DNA of 64,000 bases, from NCBI GenBank assembly GCA_934717745.1, contig CAKUZB010000010.1, positions 9,807-73,806 on the forward strand, written 5' to 3'. Under the pieces are notes generated by a model. That model worked only from the letters and a program-made list of their open reading frames with translations, ran no database searches and was not told the DNA's origin. The DNA comes from an uncultured Candidatus Melainabacteria bacterium (GTDB lineage: Bacteria > Cyanobacteriota > Vampirovibrionia > Gastranaerophilales > Gastranaerophilaceae). The translations under genes were made by a program, and so were the position numbers. Of the stretch, positions 36,021 through 45,514 are shown in pieces. The stretch's first letter is position 1, and every line of letters begins with the position of its first letter.

Positions 36021-37060
36021 TGAATAAAACTATTTTAATTACAGGTGGTGCAGGTTTTTTCGGTTCAATACTAAAAAAAGAATTGCTAAATTTAGGATAT
36101 TTCTGCGTTTCTATTGATATTGAACCTGACGATTTCCGACACGAAAATTTTGTACCGATTTTGGGCGATGTTAGAGATAAAAAGTTATTAAAAGAAATTT
36201 TTGAAAAATATCAATTTGACGCAATTTACCATTGTGCCGCTCTTTTGGCTCACGTAAAAAAAGATTTAAAAAATCTTTGGAGTTCCAATGTTGATGGAAC
36301 AAAAAATATTGTTGATTTTGCAAAAGAATATGGTGTAAATAAAATTGTATTCATTTCGACAAATTGCTTGTGGGGTAGAGGTTTTGATGAAAAGATTAAG
36401 GAAGATGAAAAACCTGAACCTATTGAAATTTATGGCAAATCAAAATATGAAGCAGAAAAAATTTTACTAGAGGAAAAAGACAACGTAAATAGTGTAATCT
36501 TTAGATGTCCGACAATTATGGACGAGGGTCGACTTGGCTTACTTGGAATTTTGTTTGAATTTATTGAAGAAAATAGAAAACTTTGGATGGTTGGAGATGG
36601 TAAAAATAAATATCAATTTATTTATGCAAAAGATTTAAGTCAAGCGTGTATAAAAGCCCTTGATTATAACCAAAGCGACATTTTTAATATTGGTTCTGAC
36701 GATGTAAAAAGTTTTAATGAAGTATATAAATACGTTATTGAAAAATCTAATTCAAAATCAAAACTTATTCACATGCCAAAAGAATTTATGGAATGGGGAA
36801 TGAAAATTTGTTATGCTTTGGGAATATCTCCTCTTGGGCCTTATCAATACAAAATGATTTGTGCAAACTTTGTATTTGATACAACAAAAATCAAAGAAAA
36901 ATTAGATTTTAAACCAACATTAAAAAATGAAGAAATGCTTTTAAAAGCGTACGAATACTTTAAAAACAATAAAGAGGAGATTTTAAACAGAAAAAATGTA
37001 TCTGCTCACAACCAGGTAGCCCAAATGGGTATTATCAAAATAATAAAAATGTTTTCGTAA
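36020..37060 (+). CDS. NAD-dependent sugar epimerase/dehydratase
   Basis: 346 residues, extended short-chain dehydrogenase. It has GGAGFFGSIL at the N-terminus, a Ser of the FISTNCLWG segment, and the catalytic Tyr-Lys pair in IYGKSKYEAEKILL. The C-terminal substrate part is unassigned, so the exact nucleotide sugar is unknown. Its ATG overlaps the stop of the membrane glycosyltransferase (TAATG), so the pair likely acts in one glycan-modifying step. Confidence 0.9.
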   Translation: MNKTILITGGAGFFGSILKKELLNLGYFCVSIDIEPDDFRHENFVPILGDVRDKKLLKEIFEKYQFDAIYHCAALLAHVKKDLKNLWSSNVDGTKNIVDFAKEYGVNKIVFISTNCLWGRGFDEKIKEDEKPEPIEIYGKSKYEAEKILLEEKDNVNSVIFRCPTIMDEGRLGLLGILFEFIEENRKLWMVGDGKNKYQFIYAKDLSQACIKALDYNQSDIFNIGSDDVKSFNEVYKYVIEKSNSKSKLIHMPKEFMEWGMKICYALGISPLGPYQYKMICANFVFDTTKIKEKLDFKPTLKNEEMLLKAYEYFKNNKEEILNRKNVSAHNQVAQMGIIKIIKMFS

Positions 37061-37113
37061 GAAATTTTCTTTTAAGAATGATAACTTCAAATATAATAGA
37101 CTTTAATCATTAA

Positions 37114-37425
37114 AAGTACCTAGATAAAGTGGTAACCGAGGGGCTAACAATTTTTTATATATATCAAGAAGAACCTTTAAATATTGTTTTAGAGTTTAAT
37201 AAATGTGTAAAAGAAGATGTTTTGAATTATCATTTTCACCCAACACAAAAAGTTAATGAATTAAAAAACGGTAATGTTGAAGTTAAATTTACTTCTGGTG
37301 GAACTTATGCAATCTGTCAAGAACTTTTCAAATGGGGTACAAATATCAAAATAAAATCACCAAATGAGTTCAGAGATTATTACAAAATGTGTTTATCAAC
37401 TGCATTAAAAAATATAAGTAAATAA
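37114..37425 (+). pseudogene. WYL-domain regulator, C-terminal remnant
   Basis: About 100 codons encode only the C-terminal part of a WYL-domain transcription factor: PLNIVLEFNKCVKEDVLNYH, FHPTQKV and a TYAICQELFKWGTNIKI segment followed by SPNEFRDYY. The HTH and the first half of the WYL domain are missing. The frame is closed by TAA at 37111, and there is no RBS before the possible GTG at 37129. It appears truncated at its 5' end next to a set of accessory genes. Confidence 0.65.
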
Positions 37426-37474
37426 TTTTTACGTAAAATAATATTTTTAATACAATAAGAAAAGGGAGTTTTAT

Positions 37475-38203
37475 ATGACAAAAGAAAATGAAAATTCAAT
37501 TTTAAATAATGAAAAATACAGATGTTTATGTTTAGCAAATTCATTGAAAGATAATACTAAATTGTTGGCTTTTCTCAAAAAGATTTTCGGAGAACAAAAT
37601 TTAAAAGACAAATTTAGAATCTCAGAAGAGGAGGATTTAGAATATAAAAATATATCAACAGAAGTAAAAGTAAATAAGAATTGTAGAATTGATATTGTTA
37701 TAGATATTTATAAAAAAATATGGTTACCAATAGAAGCAAAGATACATGCAAAAGAAAGAGAAAATCAATGTGAAGATTATCTAGAGATATCATGTGAATA
37801 TAATCAAAAAAACGCTGCAAAAATATGTTATTTAACTATAGATGGGAAAAAATCTGATAAAGGAAGTACTGATGTAATTCCAATAAAATGGGACGTTTTA
37901 GAAGATATTAATAATGATACAAAATTAAATATAGATAAATGGGTAATGATACAAGATAGTATTAAAAATGAGATTGAGAACGTTGATATTTCAAGTCCTT
38001 GGAATATTTTAAAGAATATTGAAAACGAAACTTATCTTAGAATTTGTTTTGATGATTATCCATTAGTAAAAATTGGAACAGTCGAGTACAATAAAAGTGA
38101 TAAAAATCCATATAAAAATGCTATTTGGTACAAAGAAATAAATATTGAAGATAAAAATTTAAAAACGGAATGCAAAAAATGGTTAAATCAAAAAGTTGAT
38201 TAA
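37475..38203 (+). CDS. PD-(D/E)XK nuclease-superfamily protein
   Basis: 242 residues. Around residues 68-98 it reads RIDIVIDIYKKIWLPIEAKI, then AKERENQCEDYL: the Asp, Glu-Ala-Lys and Gln-Tyr pattern of the PDDEXK_4 family, often found in defence contexts. The C-terminal half is unassigned. AAGGGAG precedes the ATG. It lies between a regulator remnant and two very small genes, so it is probably horizontally acquired. Confidence 0.75.
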   Translation: MTKENENSILNNEKYRCLCLANSLKDNTKLLAFLKKIFGEQNLKDKFRISEEEDLEYKNISTEVKVNKNCRIDIVIDIYKKIWLPIEAKIHAKERENQCEDYLEISCEYNQKNAAKICYLTIDGKKSDKGSTDVIPIKWDVLEDINNDTKLNIDKWVMIQDSIKNEIENVDISSPWNILKNIENETYLRICFDDYPLVKIGTVEYNKSDKNPYKNAIWYKEINIEDKNLKTECKKWLNQKVD

Positions 38204-38225
38204 TATGACTCAAAATGACATAGCA

Positions 38226-38256
38226 AGCCTCTATAATGATATTATAGAGGCTTTTT
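38226..38256 (+). terminator. Terminator
   Basis: AGCCTCTATAAT / ATTATAGAGGCT with a 3-nt loop and TTTTT. Confidence 0.9.
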
Positions 38257-38283
38257 AAATGCTTTTTGCAAGAAAGGATTGCT

Positions 38284-38430
38284 ATGAATCAATTAATCGA
38301 AAATGTTTATACAGTTTTTAATTATAGTTTGAATAAATATAACAAACAACATGCAGAAAAAATCGAACTTGGTTTTGTTGGAATTTGCCAAGAACATTAT
38401 GTATTTGCGGGCGATTGGCAAAATTTATAA
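38284..38430 (+). CDS. Small hypothetical protein, 48 aa
   Basis: A 48-codon frame with AAAGGA 5 nt before the ATG. It reads MNQLIENVYTVFNYSLNKY at the start and ends YVFAGDWQNL. No family recognised. The good RBS and its position after a terminator support a real short gene, or the 5' part of a truncated one. Confidence 0.45.
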   Translation: MNQLIENVYTVFNYSLNKYNKQHAEKIELGFVGICQEHYVFAGDWQNL

Positions 38431-38468
38431 TAATAAAATATCATGTTAATAAGAAATAGGGATGTTTT

Positions 38469-38597
38469 ATGGCATTTTTGAGCAAAGGAAAATTAGATTA
38501 CTTAAAAAAATATAAGAGATTATCAAATAAACTGATTTCAGAAAAAGCAGATATTCCAATTAGTACTATCGATAAATTTAATATTAAAAACTTATAA
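38469..38597 (+). CDS. Truncated XRE-like HTH peptide, 42 aa
   Basis: 42 codons. Residues 14-37 match the first helices of an XRE/Cro helix-turn-helix (RLSNKLISEKADIPISTIDKF), but the protein stops just after the recognition helix. AGGGATG precedes the ATG. It abuts the recG stop. It is probably a remnant of a regulator, or a minimal HTH peptide. Confidence 0.45.
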   Translation: MAFLSKGKLDYLKKYKRLSNKLISEKADIPISTIDKFNIKNL

Positions 38598-40970
38598 CTA
38601 TGAAGTTAACAAGTCGATATTACTTACCGTCTGCAAGTTTTCGGCATTTTCTAAAAGCGGATATAGGCTTAAATCATTATTTTTTACAAAATCAATTGCT
38701 TCTTTTCTCGCTACTTCAAGAATTTTTGTATCTTTAACTATATCAGCGACAATCATATCTGGCAAACCGCTTTGACGAACTCCTAAAAATTCTCCAGGAC
38801 CACGAAGTTCCAAGTCTTTTTCTGCAATGACAAAACCGTCATTTGTTTGAGTCATAATTTCTAACCTTGCTTGTGTTTCAGGATTTCTTGTTGATGATGA
38901 TAAAATACAATAAGATTGATGTTCACATCTTCCAACACGACCTCTTAACTGATGAAGTTGGGAAAGCCCAAACCTCTCTGCATTTTCAATAACCATTACG
39001 GTTGCGTTCGGAACATCAACACCAACCTCTACAACTGTTGTAGAAACAAGAATATCAAATTTGCCGTCCTTAAAATCTTTCATAACAGAATCTTTTTCGT
39101 CATTTTTAAGTTTTCCATGCAAAAGACCTATTTTTAACTCAGGAAATACTTCTTTTTGTAACTTTTCTGCCTCAATTGTTGCCGCTTTTGCCGAAAGAGT
39201 TTCACTTTCTTCTATCAAAGGATAAACAATATACGCTTGACGACCTTGTGAAATTTGTTCTCGAATTAAATTATAAATTTGTTTTTTTGAATTTGTAAGT
39301 GCCGTTTTTATTGGTTTTCTGCCTTTTGGAAGTTCATCAATAATAGTCAAATCTAAATCGCCATGAACCGACAAGGCAAGAGTTCTTGGAATTGGAGTAG
39401 CAGTCATTGTAAGAACTTGAGGAGCATTTGCTTTTTTTCTAAGTCCCAGACGTTGCTTTACACCAAATCGGTGTTGTTCATCAATTACTACCGCACCAAG
39501 ATTTGCAAATTCAACATTATCTTGAATAAGAGCATGCGTTCCAACAGCAATATGGGTTTGACCGTTTGCCAAATCAGTTTCTTGAAGTTTTCTTATTTTT
39601 TTCCCCAAACTACCTAAGAATAAACCAACATGAAGTCCTAAAGGTGTAAGCCAATTCACAAGATTATTGTAATGTTGTTGAGCTAATATTTCAGTAGGAG
39701 CCATAATTGCTCCTTGATAACCGCACTCAACCGCAGCAAGAAGCATAATACATGCAACAACAGTTTTTCCGCTACCAACATCACCTTGTAAAAGTCTTTG
39801 CATTGGCTCATCTGATTGTAAATCGTTCAATATTTCATTAACAGCATTTTTTTGAGCGTTAGTTAATTCAAACGGAAGATTTTTTATAAAATTCATAACC
39901 AAACCGTCAGATTTTATATTAAATTGCAAAGAATCGTGTGTTTGACGATTTTTTTCTCTGATTTTTGCCAGTCGCATTTGTGCAATAAAAAATTCTTCAA
40001 AAACAAGTGAAAATCTTGCTTGCTCAAGTTTTTCCATAGATTCCGGAAAGTGCATTTGTCTTACCGCTTCAGATTTTTCCATTATGTTATATTTTTTGCA
40101 GATATATTCGGGAAGGACTGTTTTTATTGTATATTTAAAGGCTTCAAGAGTATTAAAAACGGCTTTTCGAAGTGTTTTCATATTCAAATTTTCGCTTAAC
40201 GGATAAATAGGAACAATTCGTCCTAAATTCAAATTAGAATTTTCAAATATATCCTCTGCTATAATAGAATAAGTTGGCTTATCAAGAGTTTTTTGCATAT
40301 TATATTTGTTTAATTTAACAACTCCTGATACCATAATTCCTGCACCTGTAGGAAATTGAGCCTTTGTTCGTTCTAAAATAAATCTATTAGATTTTGCTTG
40401 AAAAAAGTTTAACTCAATTGAACCGGTTTCGTCTGATATTTTAACCTTTACAACTCCTAAATTATTTCGTGTATTAAAAGATTGAACAGATTTTATATAA
40501 CCAAAAATTGTTGTTGTAGAGCCTTCCTCTAGGTCTTTGATAAAAGTTCTGCCTGAATAATCAATATGTCGTTTTGGAAAGTAATACAACAAATCATTTG
40601 CCGTAAAAATATTCAATTTATTAAGCAAATATCCAATTTTAGGTCCAACCCCCTTAACGTAGGTAACATCACATTTATCCGGTTGTCTGTTATTCAGCGT
40701 TTTTTCGCTGCCTTTTTTCGGAGTAAGTTCTTGTTTCATAGCCTTACAAAAACGACTCAAAATTTTACGTCTGACAGGCATTGATTCTAGGGGATAACGT
40801 TCAAAATCTTCTAACAAAATTTTCCATTTTGGATTTTTTGTTGCTTTATATTCTTTCAAAAGTTCAGAACGCAAGAATTTTGAAAAAACTTGTGTTTTAC
40901 CTTTTATATCTATATAACCGTATTTTATTTCAATTTCTACGGCTTGTCTTAATTGGTCTAAATTTTCCAT
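38598..40970 (-). CDS. recG: ATP-dependent DNA helicase RecG
   Basis: 790 residues. It remodels stalled replication forks and branched DNA. Wedge domain near 110-270; Walker A LLQGDVGSGKTVVAC; Walker B with DEQHRFG; helicase motifs TMTATPIPRTLAL, STTVVEVGVDVPNA and QLRGRVGR. The N-terminal extension of about 100 residues before the wedge is longer than in E. coli (693 aa) and resembles cyanobacterial RecG. It lies 7 bp downstream of the M16 peptidase gene. Confidence 0.97.
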   Translation of the reverse strand: MENLDQLRQAVEIEIKYGYIDIKGKTQVFSKFLRSELLKEYKATKNPKWKILLEDFERYPLESMPVRRKILSRFCKAMKQELTPKKGSEKTLNNRQPDKCDVTYVKGVGPKIGYLLNKLNIFTANDLLYYFPKRHIDYSGRTFIKDLEEGSTTTIFGYIKSVQSFNTRNNLGVVKVKISDETGSIELNFFQAKSNRFILERTKAQFPTGAGIMVSGVVKLNKYNMQKTLDKPTYSIIAEDIFENSNLNLGRIVPIYPLSENLNMKTLRKAVFNTLEAFKYTIKTVLPEYICKKYNIMEKSEAVRQMHFPESMEKLEQARFSLVFEEFFIAQMRLAKIREKNRQTHDSLQFNIKSDGLVMNFIKNLPFELTNAQKNAVNEILNDLQSDEPMQRLLQGDVGSGKTVVACIMLLAAVECGYQGAIMAPTEILAQQHYNNLVNWLTPLGLHVGLFLGSLGKKIRKLQETDLANGQTHIAVGTHALIQDNVEFANLGAVVIDEQHRFGVKQRLGLRKKANAPQVLTMTATPIPRTLALSVHGDLDLTIIDELPKGRKPIKTALTNSKKQIYNLIREQISQGRQAYIVYPLIEESETLSAKAATIEAEKLQKEVFPELKIGLLHGKLKNDEKDSVMKDFKDGKFDILVSTTVVEVGVDVPNATVMVIENAERFGLSQLHQLRGRVGRCEHQSYCILSSSTRNPETQARLEIMTQTNDGFVIAEKDLELRGPGEFLGVRQSGLPDMIVADIVKDTKILEVARKEAIDFVKNNDLSLYPLLENAENLQTVSNIDLLTS

Positions 40971-40977
40971 TATTTAA

Positions 40978-43572
40978 TTATTTAGCCTTATCAACGATTG
41001 ATTCTACATAATTTCCGTTGAAATATTTGTTTGCAACTTCACGAACATCTTTTGATGTTACAGATTGAATTAATTTTTCGTATTGTTCTATAAATTCAAA
41101 ACCTCTGCCGGTTGCTTCATACATCGCTAATGCACCTGCTTTATCCAGATTTGTTTCCAGTGCGAGTACATATTGTCCGATAAGTTGAGTTTTTGCATCT
41201 TGAAGTTCTTTTTCGCCTACCAAATCACGTTTTAATATTCTAATTTGTTCAAATATTCCGTCTTGTGAAGTCTTTACCGTTGCCGGATTTGTCCCGATAT
41301 AAATTGTGTATTTGCCTTTTAAAACACTTGGAGAAAAACCTGAACCAACTTGATATGCAAGTCCTTTTTGTTCTCTTAATTTTCTAAATAAACGGGAACT
41401 CATTCCTGTACCCATAAATGAATCAATAACCTGTAAAGTTGCGAAGTCTTTCAAGTTAGTTGTTCCGTCAGTTTGCCAACCAATAAAAATCCATGCTGTT
41501 TGCAAATTTTTGATTGGAGTTACAACTTTTCTTGCTGAATTTATTTTTGGAATATCATTTTTATGTTGAGCATAGTCAAATTTTTTGCCTGTTTTTGAAT
41601 TAAAAATTTCAGACATTTCATTAATTATTTGTTGCTTATCAACATCACCATTTACAGAAATAACCAGATTTTCCGGATAAAAAACAGTTTTATAAAAATC
41701 TTCAATTTGAGATTTTTTTATTGTTGGTAAAGATTTTTCCAAATCCTTTGATGTGTTTGAATAAATTGAACCGGCATAAATTTGAGAAGAGTATTCTTCC
41801 ATTGCTCTCTTGATTGGAACATCTCTACTTGCCTTGATGCTATTTAGCATAACTCTTTTAACCTTTGCAAGTTCTGCTTCTTCAAATGTAGCATTATTTA
41901 CAACCTCTTTTAATAAAGATAATGTCAAAGGTAATTCTTGTTTTGTTGTAACAACATTCAAAACAAAATAATCAGCAGTGCTTGACGGCATTATTTGAAT
42001 ACCTTTTTCCTCTAATATTTTTGCAAGTTCAATTTGAGAATATTTTTTTGTTCCTTTTAACATTGCAGATGCCGTTAAACTTGCTACACCACAAGTTTTT
42101 TCTAAGAATTCGCCACCTTTTGCTCGAATTGCAATCGCAACTATGTCATTGTTATTATGTTCATTTAAAAGTAAAGTTGCACCGTTATCCAATTTATATT
42201 TTTCGGTGTTATATGCAGATTTCACAAATTTTGCAACGTGATTTGTTGAAGATTTTTCGCATTCGCAAGTTTTTTGCTCTATATAGTTTTCCGGAACAAC
42301 AATTGATATTGCCGATTTATTTTCACCTAAATACTTTCTTGCAACACGTTTAACGTCATTGACTGTTACTTGATTTATATCTTCTAAATATTTATTATAA
42401 TTTTTAATATCGCCGGTTAAAATTGTTGTATATCCCATTTCAACTGCGATATTTGAAATGGATTCTCTTGAATAGTGTGTATCACGAGCAATAATATTTT
42501 TTGCACGTTGAACTTCTTCTTCTGTTACACCATTTTGTTGAACCTTGTGAATTTCTTCAAAAATTGCTTTTTCTAATTTATTTTTGTTTTCAGGTTGAAA
42601 GTTAGTACTTATATAAAAAACACCATCGTCTTTGAATGAGCCATTACTTACCGAAATTGAATTTACAAGTTGCTTCTGTTCTTTTATAGTTTGATAAAAT
42701 CTTGAAGAACGCCCATCGCCAAGAATTGAGGCTAAAATATCAAGTGCAAATTCGTCTTTATGTACGGCATTTGTACCTCTAAAACCTATCATCATATAAC
42801 CTGAATCGCAAGGAAATTTTTCTAAATTAACTCTTTGTTGAGTAATTGGTGGTTCTTTTTTATAAATATTTTTACAAGTTTTTGAATATTTTTGAGAAAA
42901 GGCACGTTCAACTTTTTGTGCAACCTCATCAGGTTCAACATCACCGACTATAATTGTAACCATATTTGAAGGAATATAATGTGTACGATAATAATTGAAA
43001 ATTTCATCTCTGGTAATATTTTCAATAACTTCAGATGTCCCGATAACTTGTCTTTTGTACGGATGCACTTTGAATAACAATTCATTCAAATTATCGTAAA
43101 CCACGTCGCTTGGAGAATTTTTGTCTTTTGCAATTTCTTCTAAAACAACTTTTCTTTCTCTATCCATTTCAGCCTGAGGGATTGCAGGATTTAAAAGCAT
43201 ATCAGCATGTAAATTTAATGCTAAATCAAAATCTTTTGAGGGAAGTTTTATGTAATAGTGTGTAAAATCTTTGCTTGTGGCAGCATTTGTAACAGCCCCT
43301 TTAGATTCTAAAATTCTGTCAAATGTACCAACAGGATTTTTTTCTGTTCCTTTAAAAAATAAATGTTCTAAAAAGTGTGAAACACCTGTGTTTTTATCAT
43401 TTTCATTAATAGAACCTGTCTTAATCCAAGTATCTATAATTACAATAGGGTTAGATTTAACCTGTTTTACAATAAGTGTTTGCCCATGATTCATTTTATA
43501 CACATTGTAATCAGATGCAAAAACTCCGGTACCTGCAATTATAACCAACAATAAAATTATATATTTTTTCAT
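40978..43572 (-). CDS. Exported M16 zinc peptidase, two fused domains
   Basis: 864 residues with a signal peptide (MKKYIILLLVIIAGTGVFAS). The N-terminal half has the inverted zinc motif HFLEH (His66, Glu69, His70) and downstream RKVVLEEI. The C-terminal half (from about 440) repeats the fold without the zinc motif, so an active and an inactive M16 domain are joined, as in PqqL-like periplasmic proteases. AAGGGG precedes the ATG. It likely works in the periplasm or at the outer membrane. Confidence 0.93.
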   Translation of the reverse strand: MKKYIILLLVIIAGTGVFASDYNVYKMNHGQTLIVKQVKSNPIVIIDTWIKTGSINENDKNTGVSHFLEHLFFKGTEKNPVGTFDRILESKGAVTNAATSKDFTHYYIKLPSKDFDLALNLHADMLLNPAIPQAEMDRERKVVLEEIAKDKNSPSDVVYDNLNELLFKVHPYKRQVIGTSEVIENITRDEIFNYYRTHYIPSNMVTIIVGDVEPDEVAQKVERAFSQKYSKTCKNIYKKEPPITQQRVNLEKFPCDSGYMMIGFRGTNAVHKDEFALDILASILGDGRSSRFYQTIKEQKQLVNSISVSNGSFKDDGVFYISTNFQPENKNKLEKAIFEEIHKVQQNGVTEEEVQRAKNIIARDTHYSRESISNIAVEMGYTTILTGDIKNYNKYLEDINQVTVNDVKRVARKYLGENKSAISIVVPENYIEQKTCECEKSSTNHVAKFVKSAYNTEKYKLDNGATLLLNEHNNNDIVAIAIRAKGGEFLEKTCGVASLTASAMLKGTKKYSQIELAKILEEKGIQIMPSSTADYFVLNVVTTKQELPLTLSLLKEVVNNATFEEAELAKVKRVMLNSIKASRDVPIKRAMEEYSSQIYAGSIYSNTSKDLEKSLPTIKKSQIEDFYKTVFYPENLVISVNGDVDKQQIINEMSEIFNSKTGKKFDYAQHKNDIPKINSARKVVTPIKNLQTAWIFIGWQTDGTTNLKDFATLQVIDSFMGTGMSSRLFRKLREQKGLAYQVGSGFSPSVLKGKYTIYIGTNPATVKTSQDGIFEQIRILKRDLVGEKELQDAKTQLIGQYVLALETNLDKAGALAMYEATGRGFEFIEQYEKLIQSVTSKDVREVANKYFNGNYVESIVDKAK

Positions 43573-43639
43573 TACAAAATCCCCTTTTTATAGGGACATT
43601 TTAACTAAAAAAACAACTTGTTTCAACTAATCAACAGTA

Positions 43640-44443
43640 TTAATATAATAATTCTTTAATATCATTCTTATTAAGTTCATAAAGAGTGGTCAATATTTCA
43701 ACGATTTCTTTTGATTTAAACTTTTTTTCTTTTAGAATTTCGATTTTGTCCTTAACTTCAGAAAGTTCATCACTCTTTACACCAAATGTCATTGCGACAA
43801 TTTCGCCTTTAACCTCACCGGAAAAATGTTCAATGGCATTTTCAATATCGTCAATAAAAATTTCTTCAAAAAGTTTTGTTAATTCCCGTCCTACCGCAAC
43901 TTTAATACCTGATGAAACTTCTTGAATAAGTTTTAACGATTTGCACAAACGATTTGGAGAATCGTAAAAAACCATATTTGTGCGTTTAAATTTTTTATAA
44001 ATATCTTGAATTTGTTTTTCAGTCTTTGGTAAAAAACCTATAAAAGTATATTCTTCTGTATCTCTGGGTACTTGCGATAAAAAGGTTGAAACAGCACAAG
44101 AGCCGGTCAAAGAAGTTGTTGAAATATTATTTTTTCTTAATTCTTCCAATAAAATTGACCCCGGGTCGCAAATTAAAGGAGTACCTGCATCAGAAACCAA
44201 CGCAAGTCTTTTTCCCTTCTTTAATAAATCCAATATCATATCAACTCGTTCTCGTTCATTATACTTATGATATGAAAGTGTTTTTGTTTTGATGTCGTAA
44301 TGATTTAAAAGTTTTTGAGTTACTCTGGAATCCTCACAAGCAATAATATCTACTTCTTTGAGAATTTCAACAGCACGAAAAGTAATATCTTTAATATTAC
44401 CTATTGGAGTTGGTACAATATAAAATTGAAATTTTCTTGCCAT
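43640..44443 (-). CDS. rsmI: 16S rRNA (cytidine1402-2'-O)-methyltransferase
   Basis: 267 residues. It methylates the 2'-OH of C1402 in the decoding centre. Signature stretches are FYIVPTPIGNIKDIT, IIACEDSRVTQKLL, LVSDAGTPLICDPG and FYDSPNRL. There is no RBS. TAAAAT (44450-44455) ends exactly 6 nt before the ATG, compatible with a leaderless mRNA. Confidence 0.96.
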   Translation of the reverse strand: MARKFQFYIVPTPIGNIKDITFRAVEILKEVDIIACEDSRVTQKLLNHYDIKTKTLSYHKYNERERVDMILDLLKKGKRLALVSDAGTPLICDPGSILLEELRKNNISTTSLTGSCAVSTFLSQVPRDTEEYTFIGFLPKTEKQIQDIYKKFKRTNMVFYDSPNRLCKSLKLIQEVSSGIKVAVGRELTKLFEEIFIDDIENAIEHFSGEVKGEIVAMTFGVKSDELSEVKDKIEILKEKKFKSKEIVEILTTLYELNKNDIKELLY

Positions 44444-44496
44444 AAATTAATTTTACAACAAATAAAATGTACAGAAAATTTAGGCAAAAATTTCGA

Positions 44497-45462
44497 TTAT
44501 TTTTTATCTTTTACAACTTTTTCGTCAAAATAGCCAACCATAGAACGGAAGTTATTTAAGAATTGGTCGTAAGATAATTTATAAACTTTTGGCATGTTTT
44601 TAACACTGTTTTTGTTTTGTTCAAGTTGTTCTCTCGGACAGCCGTCATTTAATAAATCTACTTCAAATTCTTTTTCAACACCATCTTTTGAAAAATCAAC
44701 ATAACGTGGATTTACAAGATGAACTTCTTTTTTCTTGTTATCAACACCTTTTATTACATAATAGTGCATTCCACCAATGCCGTCTTTTGTTCCGCATAAC
44801 TTTGAGCCGGCAACAAAACTATGTCTGTTTATCGGATAATCTCCAATTTTATCTAAAAGAGCAGTTGCTTCTTCTTTTTTTGAAGATAAAGAACGCAAAC
44901 TTTCATCGCCTAATGAAATTGGGTCTTTACCCGTTAAGTTTTTCATAAAATAACTTGCTAAATTATATTCTAAAGGTATTCCTTGCATAGTTACACTAGA
45001 ATATGCCCTTACGTATGCAGGTTTCGATGAAAATTTATCTTGATATAAACAATTTGAAGCATGTTCTACTGCCCCAATCGGATTGAATCTACTTCTACCT
45101 GAAACTACCTCATAAGAAGTTGATGGGGAAATTTTATATGAATTTTTACCGTCATACTTATTAAATTGAACCTCAAAAGTATCACCGTCAGCAGAAGTTT
45201 TTATGCTCTTTTTAAGCATTTGTTTGCCAAAGCCTGATTTTGCCAAGGCTTTTAACGACGATACCAAATAACAGTCTGAACGAGTTACTTGAGGAGTTTT
45301 TTTAATATCATTAATTTGTCCGCCCGTAATTTTTTTGAAACCGTCTTTTGTCGGGTTCGAAAGTTTTGGATACAAGGCTTCTTCACTATGTTCTTTTACT
45401 TCCGGTTGCGATGAATTTTGAGCAGAAGTTTGCATCGCCGGATTATAACCTACAGAAATCAT
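44497..45462 (-). CDS. Calpain-like papain-fold cysteine protease candidate
   Basis: 321 residues, no signal peptide. The pattern fits the calpain (C2) catalytic core: Cys64 in RSDCYLVSSLKALAKSG, His233 in GGMHYYVIKGVD and Asn251 in VHLVNPR, the Cys-His-Asn order of the triad. The first 45 residues are polar and disordered. No calcium-binding C-terminal domain is present. AGCAAT-N18-TTTATT lies upstream with its -10-like box 5 nt before the ATG. It is isolated between rsmI and a YkgJ gene. An effector role is inferred; protease activity is unproven. Confidence 0.7.
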   Translation of the reverse strand: MISVGYNPAMQTSAQNSSQPEVKEHSEEALYPKLSNPTKDGFKKITGGQINDIKKTPQVTRSDCYLVSSLKALAKSGFGKQMLKKSIKTSADGDTFEVQFNKYDGKNSYKISPSTSYEVVSGRSRFNPIGAVEHASNCLYQDKFSSKPAYVRAYSSVTMQGIPLEYNLASYFMKNLTGKDPISLGDESLRSLSSKKEEATALLDKIGDYPINRHSFVAGSKLCGTKDGIGGMHYYVIKGVDNKKKEVHLVNPRYVDFSKDGVEKEFEVDLLNDGCPREQLEQNKNSVKNMPKVYKLSYDQFLNNFRSMVGYFDEKVVKDKK

Positions 45463-45467
45463 ATTTC

Positions 45468-45497
45468 AATAAAAACATATGACATAAAAAAATTGCT
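45468..45497 (-). promoter_or_regulatory. Shared GCAATTTTT element, copy 4
   Basis: AGCAAT (45492-45497), an 18-nt spacer and TTTATT (45468-45473) on the minus strand, 5 nt before the ATG of the calpain-like gene. Confidence 0.4.
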
Positions 45498-45514
45498 AAT
45501 TATTTTCGTAAATT

